Source of the DNA: Labyrinthula sp. Ha
Taxonomy: Eukaryota > Sar > Bigyra > Labyrinthulida > Labyrinthulaceae
Direction: 5' to 3'
DNA length: 64,000 nt
NCBI GenBank assembly: GCA_015227615.1
Contig: JAALGZ010000010.1
Location: 310,001-374,000, forward strand
Translations under genes and position numbers: made by a program
Shown here: positions 1-9,925 of the stretch, piece by piece
Numbering within the stretch: the stretch's first letter is position 1
Layout of the letters: each line of letters begins with the position of its first letter
Notes under the pieces: generated by a model
The model's database searches: none
Told to the model about the DNA's origin: nothing
What the model saw: only the letters and a program-made list of their open reading frames with translations

Positions 1-948
1 AATATATTGAAAAATGATATGAATATTTTCTTTCCTATTGAGAATTCAAAATTAAATTCTCAAGAGAAAAAAGATATAAAAGATAAAATAAAAAGTGTTG
101 TTTCTGGAACAGCTGGAATAAATAAAGAAAACTTTCTTAACTTTAGAATAGGAACTGCAAAAATTCTTTTCCTTGATAATTGTCGAGAACAAACAAATAT
201 TATGACTTTAAAAGAATTTGAAGATAAATCTTATTCTTGTGGTTTTGAAGATTGGGAAGTTGAAGATATGCTTGAAATATATTCAAAAGCTGGTTTAATT
301 TGTTATTTTCCTGATTTAGATTTGGAAGCAGATGAAAACTTTATATTTTTTGCACCTTCTTATCTTGCTCAAGCTTTAGGTAAGTTTATAAGAGATCCAA
401 ATTTTCATGAACTTGCGTTTAGAATTCCAAGTAATAAATTTTCTTTATATAGAATTTATGTTGATAAAGGAAAACTAAATAAAGAACTTTTTAATATTTT
501 ATTAAAAAAATATTCTGATAAAGAAAAGAAATATATTTTAAGTTTGGCTTTGAAAAGTTTGGTTTTGATACCTGTAGAAAAAGAAAATGATGTTTTTATT
601 CTTCCTGAATTACTTCCTGAACTAATGAGAGTAAAAATAAAACCTTCTTTTAAAACTGATATTAAAATAGTTTTCAAAAGTCTTGTTCGTTTGGCTGTTT
701 TTGTAAAAGTTGTCTTTTTATTCCTAAAGGATGAAGATATTCTTGAATCACTTTTATTCAAAGGATTTTCAAGAATTATTTTCAAAAACAAAAGAATAGT
801 TGATATTTTTTTAAACACTGAAACTGAACTTAGTTTTAATCTTGTTCAAGGAAATAATTTAGAATGGTTAAAAGAAAATGTTGAGCTGATTTCAAAAGAA
901 CTACAAGAAGTTAAAGAAAATGAAGTAATATTTGAGAACAATAGCTAG
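1..948 (+). CDS. LRR-Roc-COR GTPase, copy 1 (5' end outside window)
   Basis: The frame is open from base 1 and ends with TAG at 946-948. About 315 residues remain, corresponding to the last 40% of the complete copies: the end of the Roc domain and the whole COR domain. Visible COR signatures include the hydrophobic FIFFAPSYLA block followed by the ALGKFIRDP helix and a GKLNKELFNILL segment. The Roc P-loop and the DFGGQE motif lie off the left edge. The product should be a cytosolic Roco-family GTPase without a kinase domain, because the frame stops shortly after COR as in the other copies. It is nearly identical to copies 2-4; differences such as VSGTAGINK in place of VSGAAGIKK show it is a distinct paralogue. 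No internal stop is seen. Confidence 0.9.
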   Translation, partial: NILKNDMNIFFPIENSKLNSQEKKDIKDKIKSVVSGTAGINKENFLNFRIGTAKILFLDNCREQTNIMTLKEFEDKSYSCGFEDWEVEDMLEIYSKAGLICYFPDLDLEADENFIFFAPSYLAQALGKFIRDPNFHELAFRIPSNKFSLYRIYVDKGKLNKELFNILLKKYSDKEKKYILSLALKSLVLIPVEKENDVFILPELLPELMRVKIKPSFKTDIKIVFKSLVRLAVFVKVVFLFLKDEDILESLLFKGFSRIIFKNKRIVDIFLNTETELSFNLVQGNNLEWLKENVELISKELQEVKENEVIFENNS

Positions 949-1970
949 AATTGGATTTGAATATAATATTATTTAATATATGAGTTGAGTATGTGTGTGT
1001 ATGTTTTTAACTCGTTTAATAGTAAAAGTGATTTATTGGACTGGAATAATCTGAAAATAATAATTATTAATTTTATTGTATTTTGCACTTATTAAAGAAT
1101 TATCAATAATTTTGTAACTAGTTTTCTATCTTTTTAAATAGAGAAAGCTTTGAAATTATATAACTTTATTCTGTAAAGCTTATTTTACGCAGAGCATAAA
1201 AAAAAAAACTTCAACTATATCTATTGTAAAACAAATATTTTCCTGGTTTAAATCATAGTTTCAATGAAAGTAAGAAAATTATTCAAGTTATTCATAGCAA
1301 AAAATCTTTCCTAAATAATCTGTTGGTATATTTACACAAAAAACATATATTTCCTGAAGATAATGTGATTTAATAGCCGGACAGAAAGTCTGATTCAATG
1401 AAGAAATACTAAGTATTCATGTTCAAATTTATTTAATGTTTAAGTGTTTGCTTATGACAAGGCAAAGTATTACTTTATGGTAAACAGACAATTCCAAACA
1501 AAATATATTGTATGATGTATTATTTTTTTTTTAGTTTATGTTAATGACACAACATATTTTAAAGAAAATATTTCATGGATTATTCAGATCCATTATTTCA
1601 CCGTATAAATCTGTGATAAATCCAACAGACCTTTATAAATACAAATAGTTGCTGTAAAATTCAGAATACACACTTAGTGTTTTCTCTGTTTACGAGGCTC
1701 AGAAAAAACACATTACGTGTTTCTATTGACCATATCTTATTCTATACAGCTCCACCTCCCAGATAAATTTAAACTTTCTCATTCTTGTTGATATTCTATA
1801 ATCATCTTTAAATATATATTATGATTATTGCTACTGCTTTTCAAATACAAAATGAAATAGTAATTAAGAGCCCTTTGAAAAAATTGGTTTATAATTCCTA
1901 ATCACTGTACATTAATTATTATCTACTGTATACAAATTACTGCCAAGAATTGAATATTCGCTTTTTGATA

Positions 1971-2634
1971 TCAAACTAATAGAAATACAAAACCCTTTTT
2001 GTTACTTTATAAAAGCAAGTGCTCCAATTATTGCATTAACAGTCGATATATCTTCTTTTGTTCATATGAATCCATTTTTTTCTCTTTAGCATCAAGAATA
2101 TATTTATTAAAACTTGGTTTCAATAATTTTAGAATACCTTCTTGATAAGTTATTTTAACTTCTGTAAAAGCTTAATTGGAGTTTACTAATCCAATACCCT
2201 ATTTAATCACAGGATATTCTTCCTATAAATATTTCTGCATAACTTTTTCTGCTTCTTCCACTGGAATCTATCTTAGTTCAACTAAGTCAAAATATTCTAA
2301 CCATGATTTCAGTTTCATTAATACTTCTTTACGATATGTGTTTATTCTTAAGTGCTCAGGATTCCGCCCATTTATATATCAACTCACACAAAATAAAGAA
2401 ATCCTTTTCTTTCTTATCCAAATATTCAAAATCAACATAAATTTTTCTTTTTTTCACACTTCATTCAACAAGATAAAAATATATGTTTAATAGTTTTTCT
2501 TTATATATGTTTTACATTCTTCTTCCTTGCACAAGCGTCCAACAGAATAAACCAAAATCTTTACTCCAACTCCAACACTAATATAATAAGAAATAATAAC
2601 ACTAACTTTCCTTTTGTTTCTACTGAAAACAAAA
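1971..2634 (-). pseudogene. Possible antisense coding relic, unit 1
   Basis: Minus-strand reading gives Lys/Glu-rich, protein-like text in shifting frames. The main frame (about 2375 to 1971) contains KEVLMKLKSWLEYFDLVEL and a 46-codon open run. It is broken by six TAA/TAG codons and no TGA until the end. The same stops occur in units 2 and 3, so they predate the duplication; units 2 and 3 share a further CAG to TAG change. The stop density is not far below random expectation for such AT-rich DNA, so the call is tentative. No family recognised. Confidence 0.25.
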
Positions 2635-4359
2635 TTTGAAATTTTTTCTTCTCTATGAGATAAAGGTTGTATTCTAAGTAACTTATTACTTGTTAATTTT
2701 ACTTACAGTAGTTATAAGCTGATCAGCTTCAAAACTTCAAGTTTATCAGTACCTTTTTTTAAATTCTAATGATTTTTTTTTCTGTAAGTTTCTAGGTTCT
2801 ATATGAAAAAAAAGTTCGATGAACATTATCCAAACCCTAAAAACAAGCTTCAACCTCGCTTCATTATAGAGTTTGTTTAACTAAAAGAATTCGTGCTGTG
2901 TTTTGAAATCTGCCAGAATAGGAATAGCTTCATCTGAAAATGTGTGAATATGAATGAATTTTGATATTTTGCAACTTAAGTTCCTGAATTTTAGAAACAG
3001 TTTATAAAACTTTGTTCTTATTTTGTAAGGCTTTATTTTCTTTGTTTCTTAAGTTTGAAATATTCCATCTAAGAATAATATTTAAAGTGTTTTGAAAAAT
3101 GAGTTTAGTTATGTTTGATAATATCCAAAGAGTTTTATGATAAATGGAAAAAAAATTCTTATTTGGATATTTTTGTATTCAGTTTATTATTTTATTGGTT
3201 GTAATATTTATTACGGGTCGGGAAATTTATCGAGAGCTCAATATTGTCCCGGTTTTTCTACTGGAATAAATCTAAAATTGAATATTTCAATTTGGAATTA
3301 TAAATGGTATAACGATAAAAATAAATCTTACAGAATCTTAGAAACCAGTTTGAGAATATTTTTGTTCTTGGTATATCAGTCAAGCAATAAAAGAGAATAA
3401 AAGAAAAAGTTTAATCATAATATAATAAGGATCATATTTTACGAAAGGAGTCTTTACCTTTCTATCCACGGACGAGTAGTTTAATCTTATTAACACATAA
3501 AACCCTCAGTATCTAGCCATTCTTTCTATTCAATTTTTCGTCAAATTCAAATACACAAACACTGATATTTCTCTAGATATATAGTCTCTATTTGAATATG
3601 CTCAATGAGACAAAAGCTCTTTAACATTGAGTAATTAGTCGTTTATGGAGGTGTGTTTTAAGTTTGGTAACAATTTGTTCCTAAGTCCTTATTAATTGTT
3701 TGAGAAATTCCAGCAATATTACACATTGTTGGAACTAATATTAAAGTTTTGAAAATATAAGAATTTTTTTTAATTTTATTGTTTATATCTTGACCTATTG
3801 GAAGTATCTTATCATCACTGGTGGTAGCTCCTACTAGAGGGTCGTCTTTACGTTTTTTTATGTTGCTTTGTTTATTACAGAAAAATACATCAACCGGGTT
3901 CTTTGAAGTGCTCAGTTTTCACATCCTTACTTAATCTCATCGTGTTTCGCAACTCAACATGAATATTCGGATAAGTTGAAGAACTATACCAAAAACACTT
4001 CACATCCTCAAACTAACATTTTCACCGTTTCACTCAATTGGTTCATTTTCACGTTTTCCGCCTTAATCTGAGATTACTCCAATATGTATTATCCTTTTAT
4101 TATTACTATGATAATACTCTATCTTATTTTTATTATTATATTTATTCTTCCATTGCTTCGTGGGAAACTAGAAAACAATATTGATTTGCTGGAAATGTTT
4201 AATTTACATATGGAAACAAAGCAAGATAAGTTTCCGGTTAGGTCACATAAGATTTCTCAGTTTAGCCGAATGTTCAGCAAATAAAACTCTCACTTTGAAG
4301 AGAATTCGTAAAATGCATAAATTGTCCAATAAATTTCTAGAGATTCAGTTAGGGTTTCT

Positions 4360-4485
4360 TAACGGTAAAAACGGAAATTAACTGTAATAAATATTCAAAT
4401 TTGGCTTACCGTTATTACCGTTAAGGATTCTGTTAATTAACGTTTAATTGCGGAAAAGTAACGGTATGAAAAATATACCGATAAC
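4360..4485. other. CGGTA/TACCG-rich block, unit 1
   Basis: A 126-bp block with many copies of TAACGG, CCGTTA, TACCG and CGGTA on both strands, inside DNA otherwise almost free of CpG. Myb-type DNA-binding proteins recognise YAACNG cores, so a cluster of binding sites is possible. It could equally be a remnant of a GC-richer insert. Confidence 0.3.
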
Positions 4486-5764
4486 TTTTTGGGTTCCCGA
4501 AATTTTTTACCAATTTAATATTTTCTCCCAAATCATATCTTCATAATATACTATGTCTATACTCTTCCGGTAAACAAATAAAATTGAAGCAAAGGCTGAC
4601 TTAGAATTAAATGCAACATATAATCAACATTACGTGCAAATTATTTTATAGGAAAATTTTACTCTGACTACTAACCTTGCCTTTGAAGTTATCTCAATAT
4701 CAGCTCAAAATGAGCTCCTAGAAAATATTGAAATATCTAAAATACCCTTTCTAAGTAATTTCAAAGAACTAATTCTACTTTCTGAGAGAAAATTCAACTG
4801 AGAAAATAGATGTACTGCCTTGGCCACAGTAAGAATTTTGCATAGTCTTCATATAAAAATGCTTGTATCTTCGCTCAAACTCCTTTTCAGAAAATACTAT
4901 GACACATCATTGTAAAGATATTTTTATTTCCTATACCCTCAAAGAAAGAAGTTCAGTTTTTTTCAGAAGTTAATCACGAGTTATGTGCATTTTAATATCC
5001 AAAGATCAAAGCAAAATTTAGCATAGGAAGATTTTCTTCAGTAAAAGCCATTTTTCTCAGTCAATAATTAGTCTTTTTAAACCAAATAAAATTTTAAAAT
5101 TCTTTAAATATTAATTATTAAAATAATATAACTTTTCTATTTTCTTTTACTTTAAAATACTAGGGTTAAACTACGTATATCTATATTTCTAAAATACTGG
5201 TCAATTTCAGGTAGTATTTTTATTTCTCTTCTATCTCGCGTAATTTTTAAGTATATTAATATTGTAAATTACGGAACCTGATTTCAAAACTATTTCTAAC
5301 CGCTGGATTTTAGATTTCTTGTATTTGAGGAGTACAAGATACTTTTCCATTCTGTTTTTTTTCACGTCATCCTGAATTTTAGATGAATTTATAATAATTG
5401 TAAGGCTTCTTTCTTAGTGAATTTTTGAAGTTATTAAAAACAAAATCCACTATAGGAAAATTCTTTCAAATATCTTTTAGCCATATAAGATAATATAGAA
5501 TTTGAAAAGAATAAATACATGTAGAACGCAAAATATTACCAAAATATGGCACATCCATTTCATATCGATCAGAAAACAATCAAGAATAAGGTTACGCTAC
5601 CGTTATAAACTGTCAAGGTTAGGCTTTATATTCAAGTTAGACCTAGTGGTAAACAATAGTGTTTTATTCTTTTTGTTATCACGGGGTGTTGAAAACTTTA
5701 TCAGCGATTTTTTGAAAAATGTAGTATAATGACCATATAATTAACAATACCTTTTCAACTCTTC

Positions 5765-6600
5765 TAGAAAGCTCAAAGCATATTGCAAACTAAACCTAAT
5801 ACTTACTAACATAAAAATTTAGAGGATTAAAACAATATAAAGGATAAAAAAACACGATTACTGAAAATAAAGCATATAGTACTTTTTAGTTTTTGTCATA
5901 AAATCTTCCTCAAATACAATATTATCACCCACAATGTGTTTCGCATTGAAAAAAACTTTCTAACCATGTACTTTGTCAAGGTATTTTTTAAGGATGAATA
6001 CTTTAAACCCTCAGAAAGGCTAATTTTAAGGGTACTTTGCATTAAGTTTACAGATCTCTAGTAAATATACATTCAAACGTAACATCATGAAGAATGCCTC
6101 TATAGATGATCTGATTCTTCTCAGACCCTAAGGATTCGCCATACCTGGCTTCTAAAACTACTTTTCAGGATATTTCTCCTCTAGTTAACTGTAACAGAGG
6201 TAAACCTCATTCAGAAAAGTCTAATGCCGAAAATCGACACATCTGAAAACACGAAATCACTCAGTATTGCTATAATCCCTTAAATTTATGCACTAGGTAG
6301 TTCCCAAAAACTAAAATACATGATTTTTAACTTTCATTTATGTATTTTAGGATATTTTAATGTTTCTTTAAGAAAAGCTGATATTGGGCTAATATGCTGT
6401 TATTATAAACTTCAATCCGTGTAACACCATAAGAAATACTCGTCTAGAGTCTAAACAGACATTACTAGTAGAAAGAACGGGTAAATTTAGGACTAGAACC
6501 GAGTTTGTTCTATAATTGGAGTATTCTGTATAGACTTCCTAACAATGAATCCTATTTCCAAGATCTCGGAAACTCTGAAAAAGGATAATTTTAAATGTTA
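5765..6600 (+). repeat. Dispersed repeat, unit 1 copy
   Basis: About 830 bp that is also present, diverged and inverted, at 43998-44815 outside the array. Shared landmarks include the TATTATCACCCACAA segment, the GATTCTTCTCAGA segment and the CTTCAATCCG segment, in the same order and spacing. No ORF; identity unknown. Confidence 0.7.
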
Positions 6601-7863
6601 AATATTGCTGAATGGGTAATACCAAGTGAAAAAACATCCTGAGAGATGGTAGTCACTCAGAGGTATAGATGATTTAGGGTTCCTCTAAGTTTTGTTCTAG
6701 GAAACTTCAAGGACTTCCCTATTAGTCTTGGCAATAGTTATTTGGCTTGATTTAACTTTTCTCCAAACTCAACTTTAAAATTGCCAAAACTGAATTTAAT
6801 ATATGCCGAATATCTATAACTTAAATTTTAACCTTATCTAGAGACAATTTATAGGAGCTTTGAAAAGAAAAAAAATAAAGTTTGAAGTTTTTATTCGTTT
6901 AAATTATACAACTCTCTCTGTCATATTATTTCAAATTCCTAAATAACAATGCGTGCTTCTTAACTATTACATATGATAAAATTATAAAGAATACATATAA
7001 ACTGGCATGGAAAAGACCAGTGAAAATTAAGAGTTACTTGCATTTTTAGTTTTTGAAAAAGTCGTATTATAGTCGTTTTTCTGACGTATTTATGGAAAAA
7101 AAGTGATATTTTTGCTTTTATAAGTTAAATAACTTCCTCTTCTTTTACTAAGATATATTTAGTATCAATTGAAAGAGGAAAAAGATTTATTTATTTATAG
7201 GTGGTATTTATATACCCTAACCTTAATTTCAGCCTATTTGAAAACTGTCGTACTTTTTTATATGTTGATTTTACTCTCATACTCCAATAAACTCAATATT
7301 ACATTAGCCTCAAGCCAATATAACCAAAAGCCATGAAATGATCTCTTTACATAAGAAATATTTCCTCTTAGTACTTTCAGACTATGAGAAGTCATACGAA
7401 TCTCGATACTTCCCTATTTGATATATCTCTTTTTGGCGTAAGCTCTTCACTTCTTTCCGGTATCTTCAAGTTGAGCGATGAAATTTTGAAGGGTGTTTGC
7501 TTGAATGAGGATAAAAAAAATCAGAGTTTTATCACATATTCTTTTATAGTATTCATACTTTAGGTAATGTTACTAAGAAATTAAAGTATCGAAGGCTCTT
7601 ACGAGAAGCATACTGATACTTTACTAGAGAACCTGTGAATGGTTGTGGGTAAAAACATCTTGATTTACTATGCAAATTTTTCCTAATAGGGGCGTTGGAG
7701 TTGCGGGACAATAGGCGAACTATAAGTAGACTCTTGGAAACAAGTTTTGTCACAGCTTGACTAAGGTAATGAACCATTTAAGCCATTCAACACCTCTGTT
7801 AATCAGAATAATTAAATTCAACGATAGAAAAAGGCATCAGGAATACTAAAATACTTCTAAAAG

Positions 7864-8061
7864 AAGAGTAGGACTAATGCTTGTTGGAAATTTGATAGGA
7901 CAAAAGTATTTGTTCCTGCTGAACAGAAAAAATAACTTGAATAAGTGAGAGTTGATGATTTGAAGAAACAGTTGGGGAAAGAGAACATGTCTGATCAAAC
8001 CTTTATGATGAGAATGAATACAAGAGAGTGGATGAAAGTATGGGAAAAGTTTACATTTTAG
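7864..8061 (+). pseudogene. Short coding relic, unit 1
   Basis: 66-codon frame ending in TAG with the text VRVDDLKKQLGKENMSDQTF near its end and WMKVWEKF at the terminus, interrupted by two TAA codons. In unit 3 one of these TAA codons is a sense codon. No family recognised. Confidence 0.25.
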
Positions 8062-8498
8062 TTTTTTTTGGGTTATTTGACCTGTTAGCGCAGGTTTTCT
8101 CCTTTTTTTAACAATTGAAAAATATTTTTCATAATTTTTACTTGTTTTCTATCCAAAACTAATAAAAATTTGACCTCTTTTTGAAAATTTAACGCAGAAA
8201 ACCTAAAATTATACTTAAAAAACATTACTGTAGCGTAATTTTTGTTCATTTGGCAGATTTCTTCTACTTTGAATTAAGTTTAGCTTTTCTCTTCTCAATC
8301 AAACACGTCTCCCAGACAGTTCGGCTAGGCAAAATCTCCAACAAGTAAAAGACAACTAGTTTTGAAGCTTCGAAGACTACATTATTCTTTTTGTCATGTT
8401 CAAAAACTAGTTTTATTTCTCTTTGCACTACTTTGTTTGTTCACACAAAGAGTTTTTCTGGACATATTTGGGGTTGACTTTGAATAGAAAGAGAAAAT

Positions 8499-8804
8499 GT
8501 GGTGTTTGTTGAATTTCCCAAAATTTACCAGTACGTACCGTTACTTATCGCGGTTATCGGGTTTTCCGTTTACTTCAACTTTTTTCCGTTAAACGATAAG
8601 ACTCCAGTTCTCTTTACCGTTACTAACGGTAAGCAAAATTACCGGAAAAATTTCGTTAACTATCGTATGTTCCATTCCGATAAGAATCCCTACATACTGG
8701 ACCAACTTAGAGGTATGATATACCGGACTACTGTTCCTATGGCTCCCTATATCCTAACGGTACATACTATAGTTAAGTGGATATCATTTTGGTCTTTAAA
8801 ATAG
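8499..8804 (+). other. Exon-like ORF (101 codons) with GC-richer codons, unit 1
   Basis: Open frame ending in TAG. It has no ATG near its start (it opens on GTG; the frame is closed by TGA at 8481). Codons use TAC, ATC, GCG, CCG and AAC far more than the neighbouring DNA, and the frame has a hydrophobic stretch (VPLLIAVIGFSVYF), so it may be an exon or a gene fragment. It also contains many TACCG/CGGTA motifs. Between units 1 and 3, changes are mostly non-synonymous (about four against two synonymous), which gives no sign of purifying selection. I do not recognise the product. Confidence 0.25.
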
Positions 8805-8948
8805 TTTGAAAATGGTTTTTTTCAAGTGTTTCTTGGGAAAGCTTCCAAATCTGCAAGAGATTACCTGCTTTGTTAAACTGATGTTGCAATGCTTCTCAAA
8901 ACTCCGTAAGGTGTACCATAAGTTATTCTTCCTTTTGAAGTTTCTTGA

Positions 8949-9245
8949 TATAGGTCAGTAAGGAGTACAACTGTGTTTTAATCAATCATACTTGTGTACG
9001 TCAACTTGTTACGAGAAAATGTTCAGGGAGGAAACAGAGAGTTAAAATCTGTAATTGGCATTAAGCTCAGAGCTGTTTATAGGTAGAACATTAATCCAAT
9101 TTTGTACAAGAGAACACAACTATCAAAACAAAATATCCAAAAAGAAATGAATTCTTAAACAAATTTTGAGAACACTCAAAAAGTAACCCAAGGAAAGAAT
9201 ATGAGTCTTGACTGGGTTTTTAGCAAATTTCAAAATTGCAGCTGA
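8949..9245 (+). pseudogene. Weak coding relic, unit 1
   Basis: 99-codon plus-strand frame ending in TGA with three internal TAA/TAG codons and an open run containing NLLRENVQGGNRELKSVIG. Fewer stops than expected for the base composition, but not decisive. No family recognised. Confidence 0.18.
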
Positions 9246-9840
9246 GACTAACAGCTTGAAAAAAACTAATCCTGAACCAAATCAAGAAACATGAGCAAGA
9301 ATTTTCATTTACATAAGGTCAGCTTAAATATTGTAGTTTTTCTCAACTCCATATTAACTGAAAAAAGGAAGTTGGGGAAGTATCTTGGGGCTTGAATCTT
9401 TTTATTTCCATGGATTTTCTGATCTTGTTCTCTATTTGTCCTATTCTTAAGAATATGTATTACATTTATTGTGTTAGATCGACATAGTGTTAAGAAAACC
9501 CGTACCGGGAAGGTTGTCAAACTTTTTCAGGCAATAAACAGCGTTTTCTTAAATTTTAACTCATTATTTTTCTCTTTTCCATTCCAGGGGTAATGATCAA
9601 GGCAAACTTGTTTAGTACAATGACTAAGACTAGTGTTAATTTCTCTGTGCATTAACAAAAGTTTATAAGTTCCTTACAGAAAACAGTGCTATGATATAAG
9701 ATAAAACAATCACAACAAAAGCAGAATAAGATAAAATATTTTATATTGTAAAATGTTTTTATATTTAGGAATTATTATTTTGGAATAATTTGGAATAAAA
9801 ATCAGATCGGTTGAATATTTTTCATAATAAAAACATTTTT

Positions 9841-9883
9841 TAAACGGGATTCTCATTAATTCCCGAGAAAAATATATTTCTCG
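9841..9883 (+). promoter_or_regulatory. Palindromic element upstream of ROCO copy 2
   Basis: TAAACGG at 9841-9847 begins a block with two inverted repeats: CGGGA...TCCCG (arms 5 bp) and CGAGAAA-aatata-TTTCTCG at 9864-9883 (perfect 7-bp arms). It lies 43-85 bases upstream of the exon-1 position that is ATG in other copies. The same block precedes copies 3 and 4. A promoter or operator role is inferred from position and symmetry only. Confidence 0.45.
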
Positions 9884-9925
9884 AATTTCAAATAAAAAAA
9901 CTAATTTAAACAAAACACGTAAAAA

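Larger units (their letters stand above)
949..9840. other. Array spacer, unit 1
   Basis: About 8.9 kb without a convincing gene. It holds weak antisense and sense coding relics (1971-2634, 7864-8061, 8949-9245), a dispersed repeat (5765-6600), a CGGTA/TACCG-rich block (4360-4485) and an exon-like ORF (8499-8804). Other short ORFs (for example 2176-2490, 3137-3400, 4084-4284) recur in the other units, but the units are so similar that recurrence is no evidence of coding. Confidence 0.7.

Noticed and set aside
2176-2490. Plus-strand 104-codon ORF repeated in three units
   Set aside because: The spacers are nearly identical, so repetition proves nothing. It has no ATG of typical context and lies opposite a stretch with more coding-like composition.
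4084-4284. 66-codon ORF with a hydrophobic stretch, in all units
   Set aside because: Hydrophobic runs arise easily from TTT/ATT-rich DNA; no start, splice or selection evidence.
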